From assembly GCA_036376915.1 (NCBI GenBank), contig DASUZK010000012.1:1-15115 (forward strand): DNA of 15,115 bases. Direction: 5' to 3'. The translations under genes were made by a program, and so were the position numbers. This DNA is from VRUE01 sp036376915 (GTDB lineage Bacteria; Actinomycetota; Thermoleophilia; Solirubrobacterales; 70-9). The notes beneath the pieces were generated by a model. It was not told where the DNA came from and searched no databases. It saw nothing but the letters and a program-made list of their open reading frames with translations. Positions 1-6,225 of the stretch are shown in pieces; the first letter of the stretch is position 1, and every line of letters starts with the position of its first letter.

Positions 1-196
1 CGTAGAGCTGGTCGACCAGGTAATCCCCCACCGCCTGGCGGATCGTTTCGTTCTGGATCAGGCGGCCGCTGGTGTCGACCCAGTCGTCGGTGTTGAGCGC
101 CTGCCGCTCGGTCCAGATCGCGAAGACGCTGAGGAAGGCCATCACGGCGCCCAGTACGACCAACACTCGGACCAAGCGTCGTCTTCCACGGGTCAT
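1..196 (-). CDS. Membrane protein of unknown function, N-terminal part only
   Basis: Reading the minus strand from ATG at 196 gives at least 65 codons without a stop, continuing past the window edge. Residues 2-8 are basic (TRGRRRL). They are followed by a hydrophobic stretch (about residues 9-28, containing LVVLGAVMAFLSVFAIW) that should be a first membrane span or uncleaved signal anchor. After that comes a polar segment with RQALNTDDWVDTS and a later YLVDQLY. I recall similar segments in unnamed actinobacterial membrane proteins, but no function can be given. An alternative in-frame ATG lies at 202. I prefer 196 because a TAGCAT -10-like box (210 to 205) ends 8 nt upstream, the spacing seen at other probable leaderless starts here. 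It is divergent from the dioxygenase gene, with almost no intergenic DNA. Confidence 0.6.
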   Translation of the reverse strand, partial: MTRGRRRLVRVLVVLGAVMAFLSVFAIWTERQALNTDDWVDTSGRLIQNETIRQAVGDYLVDQLY

Positions 197-204
197 TCGC
201 ATGG

Positions 205-214
205 ATGCTATACG
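205..214. promoter_or_regulatory. Overlapping divergent -10 boxes
   Basis: The ten bases tgctatacgt carry a plus-strand -10-like hexamer TATACG (209-214), 7 nt before GTG 222. They also carry a minus-strand hexamer TAGCAT (210 to 205), 8 nt before ATG 196. Both distances fit leaderless transcription in which the start codon is the first transcribed triplet. No convincing -35 hexamers or Shine-Dalgarno sequences are visible. This is pattern recognition only. Confidence 0.35.
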
Positions 215-221
215 TGAAGAA

Positions 222-1142
222 GTGAGGCTCGAGGGAATTCACCACATCACCGCGATTACGGCCGACGCCCAGAGCAACGTCGACTTCTACGCGGGGACGA
301 TGGGCCTGCGCCTGGTCAAGAAGACGGTCAACCAGGACAACCCCACCGTCTACCACCTCTTCTTCGCCGATGAGAAGGGCAGCGCCGGCTCCGACCTCAC
401 CTTCTTCGAGTTCCCGGGAGTGCCCCCGGGCCGGGCGGGCGCGGGCGACGTGCACCGGATCGTCTGGCGCGTGGCCTCGCATGCCGCGCTCGACTTCTGG
501 GAGGAGCGGCTTGCCGCGGACGGGATCGAGTCGGAGCGGGCCGGGGGAGGGCTGCGCTTCGCCGATCCGGAGGGCCTCGCGCATGAGCTGGCCGTGGTCG
601 AGGTCGACGACGAGCCGCTGATCGCCGACCATCCGGAGGTTCCCGCCCACCATGCGCTTCGCGGCTTCCACGCGGTCTGCACCTACAGCGGGGCACCCGA
701 CGCCAGCCACTCGCTGCTCGAAGCGCTCGAGTTCGAGTCCCTCGGCGAGGAGACCTGGGAGGCGCGGGGGGCGGGCCGGGGCGGTCTATACGTCTACGAA
801 GCGCCCCCCGAGGAGCCGTCGCGTCAGGGTGCCGGCAGCGTCCATCACGTCGCCTGGGCGTCGACCCTCGACGAGCACGAGCAGTGGCGGGACCGGGCGA
901 TCTCGGCAGGCGCCCACCCGACCCCCGTGATCGACCGCTTCTACTTCCGCTCGATCTACTTCCGCGAGCCGAGCGGCGTCCTCTTCGAGATCGCCACCCT
1001 CGGCCCGGGCTTCACGGTCGACGAGCCGCTCGAGCACCTGGGCGAGAAGCTTTCCCTGCCTCCAGATTTCGAGCACATGAGGGCGGAGGTCGAACCGAAC
1101 CTGCGCCCGGTGGTCAACCCGCGGACCGTCTCGGCCGGGTGA
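222..1142 (+). CDS. VOC-family ring-cleaving dioxygenase
   Basis: Extradiol-type ring-cleaving dioxygenase of the vicinal-oxygen-chelate (glyoxalase) superfamily, in the group containing PcpA, LinE and MhqO/MhqE, which open (substituted) hydroquinones using Fe(II). With the GTG at 222 the product is 306 aa, close to the roughly 310-320 aa of the family, and has two VOC modules. The expected 2-His-1-Glu iron site is visible: His8 in GIHHIT, His209 in SVHHVAW and Glu256 in LFEIAT, with spacing close to that of PcpA. The conserved stretch SIYFREPSGVLFEIA precedes the glutamate. An in-frame ATG at 201 would add 7 residues and is possible, but it overlaps the divergent gene's start codons. GTG 222 follows a -10-like TATACG at leaderless distance. 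The stop overlaps the start of the maleylacetate reductase gene (GTGA), indicating an operon and translational coupling. The true substrate is not determined. Confidence 0.85.
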   Translation: MRLEGIHHITAITADAQSNVDFYAGTMGLRLVKKTVNQDNPTVYHLFFADEKGSAGSDLTFFEFPGVPPGRAGAGDVHRIVWRVASHAALDFWEERLAADGIESERAGGGLRFADPEGLAHELAVVEVDDEPLIADHPEVPAHHALRGFHAVCTYSGAPDASHSLLEALEFESLGEETWEARGAGRGGLYVYEAPPEEPSRQGAGSVHHVAWASTLDEHEQWRDRAISAGAHPTPVIDRFYFRSIYFREPSGVLFEIATLGPGFTVDEPLEHLGEKLSLPPDFEHMRAEVEPNLRPVVNPRTVSAG

Positions 1143-2155
1143 GCGGCAGCTTCGTCTGGCGCGACTCCGGTCGCGTCGTGGTCTTTCGCGACGGCGCCAT
1201 AGACGACGCCCCGAAGTTGCTGGAGGAGAACGGCATGGGTAGCTTCGAGTTGCTCTCGACCCCACGCCATCTGGAGCAGGCCGGGGCGCTGGCAAGCGCC
1301 GCCTTGGCCGTGCATGAGGTTGCGGCAGGGGCGCCGGCGACCGCGGTTCCCGAGGCCGCCGCGGGGCTGCTCGAGTCCGCCCGCGCCCCGATCCTCGTCG
1401 CCCTCGGCGGCGGTCGCACGATCGACACGGCGAAGGCGATCGCCTCGGTCTCCGGCGCCCGCGTCGCCGCGATCCCGACGACGATGTCAGGGGCCGAGAT
1501 GACCGGCATCCACCGCCTGCCGGCCGGGGCGGAGGGCCGGGTTCGCGCCCTCGTTCGCCCCTCGCTGGTGATCGCCGACCCCGAAGCGATGACCAGCGCC
1601 CCCGAGCCGGAGCTGCGAGCGAGCTCGATGAACGCCCTCGCCCACGGCGCCGACTCGCTCTACACCCCCTTCTCCAACCCCGTCTCCGAGATGACCGCCC
1701 TGCGCGGGGCCGAGCTGATCGCGACCGCGCTCGACGAAGATCCCGCCGAGCGCAATCGCGAGGCCCTTGCCCTCGGCTCGATCCTCTGCGGCTACGCGAT
1801 CGACTCCGGCGCCTTCGCCCTCCACCACGTCGTCTGCCAGACCCTCGCCCGCGTCTGCGGCACTCCCCATGCCGCCACCAACGCCACGATCCTCCCTCGC
1901 GCAATGGCCTTCATGGTCCCCCGAGCCCCCGACGAGCTCCAACAACTAGCGGCAGCGATCGGAGCCTCTCCCGAAGACATCGAACCCCGCCTCCTCGACC
2001 TCGGCGGCAACCCCCCGGGCCTCGGAACCCTGGGCGCGGACCGCTCCAAGCTCCCCCAAGCTCTCGAATCGATGCTGATGCGCCCCGAGCTGGCCTTCGT
2101 GCCGGAACCCCCGACCCGCTCCGACCTGGAAAAGCTCATCCAAGCGGCCTGGTAA
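1139..2155 (+). CDS. Maleylacetate reductase-like iron-type alcohol dehydrogenase
   Basis: Member of the iron-containing (group III) alcohol dehydrogenase fold, closest by motif to maleylacetate reductases, which reduce maleylacetate to 3-oxoadipate with NAD(P)H. GTG 1139 shares bases with the preceding stop (GTGA) and gives 338 aa, near the usual 350-360. The nucleotide-binding motif GGGRTIDTAKA is at residues 90-100, followed by IPTTMSGAEMT. Around the former metal site it has SSMNALAH (Asn165, His169), then LHHVVCQTLARV and TPHAATNA. In most relatives the residue after Cys233 is a histidine metal ligand (CHTLGG); here it is Gln234, so the enzyme is probably metal-independent or modified. 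Pairing with a PcpA/LinE-type dioxygenase matches the known hydroquinone branch (ring opening, then maleylacetate reduction). A reductase for another 2-enoic or 4-oxo acid remains possible. Confidence 0.8.
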   Translation: MSGSFVWRDSGRVVVFRDGAIDDAPKLLEENGMGSFELLSTPRHLEQAGALASAALAVHEVAAGAPATAVPEAAAGLLESARAPILVALGGGRTIDTAKAIASVSGARVAAIPTTMSGAEMTGIHRLPAGAEGRVRALVRPSLVIADPEAMTSAPEPELRASSMNALAHGADSLYTPFSNPVSEMTALRGAELIATALDEDPAERNREALALGSILCGYAIDSGAFALHHVVCQTLARVCGTPHAATNATILPRAMAFMVPRAPDELQQLAAAIGASPEDIEPRLLDLGGNPPGLGTLGADRSKLPQALESMLMRPELAFVPEPPTRSDLEKLIQAAW

Positions 2156-2182
2156 CCCCGGCTCGGGGGCAAACCGTTTCTC

Positions 2183-2263
2183 GGCGGGTGGCCGGGGGTA
2201 GGGGGGTCGAGGACGGACCGTGGCCTGCCCGCAGCGCCCCCCTACCCCCGGACAGGACCCGCC
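2183..2263 (+). terminator. Long GC-rich hairpin after the reductase gene
   Basis: A 15-bp perfect inverted repeat pairs 2192-2206 (ccgggggtagggggg) with 2237-2251. It is framed by a second 7-bp stem, 2183-2189 (ggcgggt) with 2257-2263. The central loop is 30 nt. There is no T-tract downstream, so this is not a textbook intrinsic terminator, but it sits 28 bp after the stop of the dioxygenase/reductase operon and before a gene with its own likely promoter. It most likely ends or processes that transcript. It could also belong to a dispersed hairpin family. Confidence 0.55.
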
Positions 2264-2322
2264 CGCCAGCACGGCCGGGCCAACTGGGTAACCCGACCCC
2301 GCCCACCGTGTAGCCATCAGCG

Positions 2323-3987
2323 ATGGACCCCTCTCGCCTCCAGGCGTACCACGAGTACACGCGCCGCCACGGCGTCAACCCGGTGCTGTATTTGCTGGCC
2401 CGGGTTTTCATGACCCCCTTCTTCCTCGTCTACTTCCGCTATGCGCGAACAGGACGCGAGCACGCCCGTCTCAAGGGCGGCCTGATCGTCGCCGCCAACC
2501 ACCGCAGCTTCCTCGACCCGTTCGCGATCGGCGGGGCCCTCCCCTGGCGGCGGCCGATGAACTACGTCGCCAAGGTCGAGCTCTTCGACCGGCGCTGGCG
2601 GGGCTGGATCCTCTCCCGCCTCGGCGCCTTCCCGATCCGCCGCGGCGAGTCCGACGAGGACTCGGTGGAGACCGCGCGCCAGGTTGTCGATCGGGGCGGT
2701 GCCGTCTGCATCTTCCCCGAGGGGACCCGGATCCGTCGCGGCTCACTGGCCGAGCCCAAGCGCGGCGTCGGCCGCCTCGCGCTGCAGACCGGCGCACCGG
2801 TGGTCCCGGCTGCCGTGCTCGGCACCGAACATGTGCGCCGCGGCTGGCGGATCCGCCCTCGCAAGATCCGAGTCCGTCTCGGCAAGGCGATGACCTTCCC
2901 GCGCGCCGAGGATCCATCGCGGGGCCTGGCTGCAACGGTGACCGGCCGGATCTGGCCCAACGTCGAGCTCCAGTGGGAGGACATCGGCGGCCTGCCGCCG
3001 ATGCGCCGCGCGGCGGTGATCGGCGCCGGCAGCTGGGGCACCGCCCTCGCCGTGCTCCTCGCGCGCGGCGGCCTCGAGGTTCAGCTCGCGACCCGCACCG
3101 CCGAGCAGGCGACCGAGATGGCCGAGGCGCGCGATAACCGCCGCTACCTCGAGGGGGTGCGCCTGCCCGACTCGGTCCAGGTCAGGCACGCATCCGAAGT
3201 CGAGCTGGCGGGTCTCGATCTCGTCTGCCTGGCGATCCCCTCGGGCTCGCTGCCCCAGGCGGTCGGGAGCATCGCCGACCGGGTCGGCGCCCGCGCGGCG
3301 GTGCTGCTCTTGACCAAGGGCCTGGTCGCGCCGCGGGGCCTGCTTCCCGCCGAGTACGTCGGCGAGCGAGTGCGCGCCCGCGCGATCGCCTCCCTGGGCG
3401 GGCCGGCACACGCCCGCGAGGCTGTCTCCGGCTCCGCGGCGCTCGTGCTCGGCTCCGCCGACGACGACCTGCGCGACCAGCTCGGCGGCGTCTTCGACCG
3501 TGCCGGTTTGTTCTGCGAGCGCTCGCGCGACGTGGTCGGGGTCGAGATGGCGGGAGCCGCGAAGAACGCCGCCGCCCTTGCCGCCGCCACCGCGGAGCCG
3601 CACGGGCTCAACGCGGCCGGGATCGCGGCCGTCCAGGTTTGGCGTGAGTGCATCGGTTACGCGATCGACCGCGGCGCCGAGCTCGAGACGTTCGCCGGCC
3701 TCGCCGGCGTCGGCGACCTCACCGCGACCGTGATGGCGCCGGAGGGCCGCAACCGTCGCGCCGGAGAACTGCTCGGGCGTGGCACCCCGGCGAGCGAGAT
3801 CCCGGGAATCGTCGGCCAGGCGTCGGAGGGTCTCGATGCGGTGCCGCTACTGGCGGCGGCGACCGCGGCGGCGGGCGGCGAGTCAGAGGCGCTGTCCGGC
3901 TTGGCGGCGCTGATCGGCGGTGAGATCGACACCGATGCCTGGGTTGCCGGTCTGCGGCGGGTCGAGCGTGCGCGGGAGGCAGCGTGA
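2323..3987 (+). CDS. plsC-gpsA: Fused PlsC-type acyltransferase and glycerol-3-phosphate dehydrogenase
   Basis: One uninterrupted 554-aa reading frame carries two lipid-synthesis enzymes. Residues 1-220 form a PlsC/LPLAT acyltransferase: HX4D motif NHRSFLDP with His60 and Asp65, and FPEGTRIRRG at 131-140 for phosphate binding. This domain would acylate lysophosphatidate to phosphatidate. Residues 227-554 form a full GpsA-type NAD(P)-dependent glycerol-3-phosphate dehydrogenase: VIGAGSWGTALA at 232-243, LTKGL (Lys332), GAAKNAAALAA (Lys414), GLAGVGDLTAT (Asp465) and EGRNRRAG at 474-481. This domain reduces dihydroxyacetone phosphate to sn-glycerol-3-phosphate. Both active sites look intact. The linker is only a few residues (about 217-226). 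An internal ATG at 3001 exactly matches a normal GpsA start, so a separate shorter product could also be made. ATG 2323 follows a weak TAGCCA box by 6 nt, without a Shine-Dalgarno. The protein likely acts at the inner face of the membrane. Confidence 0.9.
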   Translation: MDPSRLQAYHEYTRRHGVNPVLYLLARVFMTPFFLVYFRYARTGREHARLKGGLIVAANHRSFLDPFAIGGALPWRRPMNYVAKVELFDRRWRGWILSRLGAFPIRRGESDEDSVETARQVVDRGGAVCIFPEGTRIRRGSLAEPKRGVGRLALQTGAPVVPAAVLGTEHVRRGWRIRPRKIRVRLGKAMTFPRAEDPSRGLAATVTGRIWPNVELQWEDIGGLPPMRRAAVIGAGSWGTALAVLLARGGLEVQLATRTAEQATEMAEARDNRRYLEGVRLPDSVQVRHASEVELAGLDLVCLAIPSGSLPQAVGSIADRVGARAAVLLLTKGLVAPRGLLPAEYVGERVRARAIASLGGPAHAREAVSGSAALVLGSADDDLRDQLGGVFDRAGLFCERSRDVVGVEMAGAAKNAAALAAATAEPHGLNAAGIAAVQVWRECIGYAIDRGAELETFAGLAGVGDLTATVMAPEGRNRRAGELLGRGTPASEIPGIVGQASEGLDAVPLLAAATAAAGGESEALSGLAALIGGEIDTDAWVAGLRRVERAREAA

Positions 3988-4020
3988 GCGCAGGGCGCTA
4001 TTCACTGCCTCGGTTGCAAC

Positions 4021-4026
4021 TAGGCT
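4021..4026 (+). promoter_or_regulatory. -10 box TAGGCT of the sigma factor gene
   Basis: TAGGCT fits the actinobacterial TANNNT consensus and ends 6 nt before GTG 4033, which would place the transcription start at the start codon. No ribosome binding site is visible, consistent with a leaderless mRNA. The same hexamer precedes two other genes in this window. No clear -35 element was found. Confidence 0.5.
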
Positions 4027-4032
4027 TGAACC

Positions 4033-4593
4033 GTGAGCGGCGCAGCGGAGAACGTCGAGCCGGCGAGCCTCGACCCGGCCGCGAAGGCGGAGCTGGACCG
4101 TGCCTTCGAGGATCTCTACCGGGCGCACCTGCGCGACGTCTACTCCTACGCCTACTACCGGGTCGGCAACCAGCACGACGCCGAGGACCTCACCGAGCAG
4201 GCCTTCCTGCAGGCATACAGGCACTTCGACAGGGCTCGCCGCGAGTCCGCCGGGCGGCCGTTGCGCCCCTGGCTGATCCGCATCGCCCACAACCTCGCCT
4301 CGAACTACTACCGCGACCGCTCCCGGCGGCCGCAGACCTCGCTGGAGGTCGCCGACCCGATTCCCACCCGACACGGCACCGAGGCGATAGCGGAGGGGCG
4401 CGAGGAGCTGCGACAGGTGATGGCGAACCTCGAGAATCTCTCCGACGACCGCCGCGAGGTGCTGATCATGCGTTTCGCGCTCGGTATGGACAATCGCGAG
4501 ATCGCGCGCGCCCTGGGCCGCAGCGACGGGGCCACCAAGGTGCTGATTCACCGGGCGATCAAGCAACTGCAGGAGGAGATGGCCGATGAGTGA
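4033..4593 (+). CDS. ECF-like RNA polymerase sigma factor
   Basis: A 186-aa sigma-70 family regulator that should direct RNA polymerase to a specific promoter set. Region 2 spans about residues 17-95, with FEDLYRAHLRDVYSYAYYRV, the DAEDLTEQAFLQAY core-binding helix and a PWLIRIAHNLASNYYRD promoter-melting segment. Region 4 spans about 120-182, with NLSDDRREVLIMRFALGM and a helix-turn-helix NREIARALGRSDGATKVLIHRAIKQL. There is no region 1 or 3, and length and architecture fit the extracytoplasmic-function class. GTG 4033 is chosen because it follows a TAGGCT -10 box and leaves a normal N-terminus. An earlier GTG at 3984 belongs to another frame without similarity to anything. The stop overlaps the start of the small membrane-protein gene by 8 nt, suggesting coupled expression and perhaps a regulatory partnership. 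Its inducing signal is unknown. Confidence 0.9.
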   Translation: MSGAAENVEPASLDPAAKAELDRAFEDLYRAHLRDVYSYAYYRVGNQHDAEDLTEQAFLQAYRHFDRARRESAGRPLRPWLIRIAHNLASNYYRDRSRRPQTSLEVADPIPTRHGTEAIAEGREELRQVMANLENLSDDRREVLIMRFALGMDNREIARALGRSDGATKVLIHRAIKQLQEEMADE

Positions 4594-4927
4594 CACCGGC
4601 TACCGACTGACCGGGGCGTGGGACGTCGAGCAGCTTCTTTCCGACGCACTGCGCCCGATCGAGCCGCCGGAGCGCCTCTCGGGCCGGCTCGAGGACACGC
4701 TCTCCGCAGTGACCCAGGCCGCGGCCGAGGAGCTCTCGGACTGGGCCGAGGAACTCTCCGAGAGCGAGCTGCGCGCGCTCCGCGACCCGCGCAACTGGGT
4801 GCGTCCGGTGTTCGCCGTCGGCGCGGGTGGGGCCGCCGCCGGCGCCCTCGTGTTGCTCGAGGCGCGCCGGCGGAGCCAGCGGCAGGCCAGGGGCCGGTTT
4901 CAGGCCCTGACCGGTCGCCTCAGGTAG
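4586..4927 (+). CDS. Small single-span membrane protein, candidate sigma-factor partner
   Basis: A 113-aa protein I do not recognise as a named family. Residues 1-70 are acidic and helical (EELSDWAEELSESELRALRD). About residues 73-92 form a single membrane span unusually rich in Gly and Ala (VFAVGAGGAAAGALVLL). The last 20 residues are strongly basic (ARRRSQRQARGR...). By the positive-inside rule the basic tail should be cytosolic and the acidic N-terminus outside, although a cytosolic N-terminus cannot be excluded. It overlaps the sigma factor gene by 8 nt, the usual arrangement of sigma/anti-sigma pairs. It lacks the HxxxCxxC zinc anti-sigma motif, so any anti-sigma role is inference. Its 3' end overlaps that of the convergent DUF4383-like gene by 8 nt. 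Confidence 0.7.
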   Translation: MSDTGYRLTGAWDVEQLLSDALRPIEPPERLSGRLEDTLSAVTQAAAEELSDWAEELSESELRALRDPRNWVRPVFAVGAGGAAAGALVLLEARRRSQRQARGRFQALTGRLR

Positions 4928-5336
4928 CGGCAGCCGCCCTCTCCCTCTCCATGCTCACTGGCGTCGCCATCGCCGCGCCGACGCCGAGCAGGCCGAGGAT
5001 CAGGTGCAGGACGTTGTCCTCGGTGTTGACCGGGATGAAGCCGAGGATCGAGTCGCCGCTGCCGATGATGAACCCCCAGGCGGCGACCACCAGGTAGACG
5101 ATCCCCAGCCCGAGCGCGTACTGGCGGGCCGCATAGCCGGCCACGAGCAGGCCGATGGCGCCGGTGAGGATATGGACGATGTTGTGCCAGGCGTTGACGG
5201 CGAGGATGCCGAACACGTCGTCAACATTGCCGGGCGAGCCGAACGATGAGCTGTAGAAGAAACCGATGATGCCGGCGATGACGAGGACACCGCCGACGAG
5301 GGTCGCGTAGAGCCTCGCGGGACTTGCGCCTTCCAT
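4920..5336 (-). CDS. DUF4383-like four-span membrane protein
   Basis: A 138-aa integral membrane protein resembling the DUF4383 family, function unknown. Four hydrophobic segments are visible: LYATLVGGVLVIAGIIGFFY, then NIVHILTGAIGLLVAGYAA, YALGLGIVYLVVAAWGFII and NVLHLILGLLGVGAAMA. The conserved NAWHNIVHILTG and NTEDNVLHLILG repeats, each with His after an Asn-containing loop, are typical of the family. An AAGGAGG ribosome binding site lies immediately before ATG 5342 but 6 nt before ATG 5336, so the second ATG (MEGASPARLY) is the likelier start. It is transcribed against the sigma-factor operon, and the two 3' ends overlap by 8 nt. Confidence 0.85.
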   Translation of the reverse strand: MEGASPARLYATLVGGVLVIAGIIGFFYSSSFGSPGNVDDVFGILAVNAWHNIVHILTGAIGLLVAGYAARQYALGLGIVYLVVAAWGFIIGSGDSILGFIPVNTEDNVLHLILGLLGVGAAMATPVSMERERAAAAT

Positions 5337-5342
5337 TCCCAT

Positions 5343-5349
5343 CCTCCTT
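5343..5349 (-). promoter_or_regulatory. Ribosome binding site deciding the DUF4383-like start
   Basis: The minus strand reads AAGGAGG followed directly by ATGGGAATG. The spacing is zero to the first ATG and 6 nt to the second, so the second ATG (5336) is the functional start. This is one of few strong Shine-Dalgarno sequences in the window. Confidence 0.7.
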
Positions 5350-5378
5350 CGGTCGAAGGGATTGGCTTACGACGATTG

Positions 5379-5384
5379 TAGGCT
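5379..5384 (+). promoter_or_regulatory. -10 box TAGGCT of the rhomboid gene
   Basis: TAGGCT ends 12 nt before ATG 5397, so the mRNA would have at most about 5 nt of leader. No -35 hexamer at a proper distance and no Shine-Dalgarno sequence are visible. Confidence 0.45.
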
Positions 5385-5396
5385 CCCGTCTCCTCG

Positions 5397-6221
5397 ATGG
5401 CGCAAACTTGCTACCGGCACCCGAACCGCGAGACGGCCGTCTCATGCTCCTCCTGCGGGCGGCCGATCTGTCCCGACTGCATGACGCCGACGCCGGTCGG
5501 GATGCGCTGTCCGGAGTGCGCCAACCAGCGCACCCGCGTCGTCAGGGGCGTGGGGGAGGCGGGCCTGTTCGCCAGCGCTCCGGCGACGTTCGTCTTGATC
5601 GCGCTGAACGCGGCGGCGTTTCTCGCCGAGATCGCCGGCGGCGGTGGCGGGCTCGGCGTCGGCAACAGCTCGGTCGCAATCGACTTCGGCCTCTACGGCC
5701 CTTTCGTCGCCGAAGGCGAGTGGTACCGACTCCTCACCGGTGGATTCCTCCACGCCAGCCTCTTCCACATCGGCTTCAACATGTTCGCCCTCTATTTCCT
5801 CGGCAGGCTGCTGGAGCCGTCGATCGGGACCCCCCGCTTCCTCGCCGTCTACTTTGCCTCGCTCTTCGGCGGCGCCTTCGGCGCGCTTCTGCTGACCCCG
5901 AATGCGCTCACGGTCGGTGCCTCGGGGGCGATCTTCGGCCTCTTCGGGGCCGCCTTCCTGATCGCCCGCGACCGCGGCTTCGACGCGGTCGCCTCGTCGA
6001 TCGGGGTCGTCCTCCTGCTCAACCTCGTCTTCAGCATTGCGGGCTCGAGCCGCATCAGCCTCGGCGGCCACCTCGGTGGGCTGGTGGCCGGGGCCCTTTG
6101 CGCCCTGGCCATTCTCGCCGGCGATCGCGGGATGCTCGGGGAGCGCCGCCTCGCGAAAGAGATGATGGCGATGGGGGTCGTTGCCGCGCTCTCGATCGTA
6201 GGCGCGCTGGCGATCGCCTAA
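5397..6221 (+). CDS. Rhomboid-family intramembrane serine protease with N-terminal zinc finger
   Basis: A 274-aa rhomboid protease, which cleaves membrane proteins inside or near their transmembrane helix. Residues 1-42 hold a cysteine-rich zinc-binding module (Cys5, His8, Cys17, Cys20, Cys25, Cys28, Cys38, Cys41) of the B-box-like type common in actinobacterial rhomboids. The rhomboid core follows: first span about 60-80, HIGFNMFALYFLG with His124 and Asn128 (oxyanion region), catalytic Ser176 in GASGAIFGLFG and catalytic His225 in GGHLGGLVAG. All catalytic elements are present, so it should be active. The final hydrophobic segment (about 255-274) adds a seventh span. A near-leaderless start at ATG 5397 is likely. 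The gene is convergent with the BtuF-like gene, with a 4-nt gap between their stops. Its substrate is unknown; the single-span protein at 4586-4927 is a conceivable one. Confidence 0.93.
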   Translation: MAQTCYRHPNRETAVSCSSCGRPICPDCMTPTPVGMRCPECANQRTRVVRGVGEAGLFASAPATFVLIALNAAAFLAEIAGGGGGLGVGNSSVAIDFGLYGPFVAEGEWYRLLTGGFLHASLFHIGFNMFALYFLGRLLEPSIGTPRFLAVYFASLFGGAFGALLLTPNALTVGASGAIFGLFGAAFLIARDRGFDAVASSIGVVLLLNLVFSIAGSSRISLGGHLGGLVAGALCALAILAGDRGMLGERRLAKEMMAMGVVAALSIVGALAIA

Positions 6222-6225
6222 GGGC

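Noticed and set aside
72..200. N-terminal extension of the dioxygenase frame from ATG 72
   Set aside because: The extension is unlike any VOC protein and runs antisense to the coding part of a membrane protein gene. The family fold begins at LEGIHHIT, just after GTG 222.
786..1904. 372-codon open frame on the minus strand
   Set aside because: Extremely Arg/Ser/Gly-rich translation opposite the dioxygenase and reductase genes; no motif.
3001..3987. Separate stand-alone gpsA gene from ATG 3001
   Set aside because: The frame is continuous with the acyltransferase domain and no ribosome binding site or promoter is visible before 3001. Kept only as a possible internal start.
3984..4589. 201-codon plus-strand frame overlapping the sigma factor gene
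   Set aside because: The other frame (4033-4593) encodes a clear sigma factor with regions 2 and 4; this one is Arg/Pro-rich with no domain.
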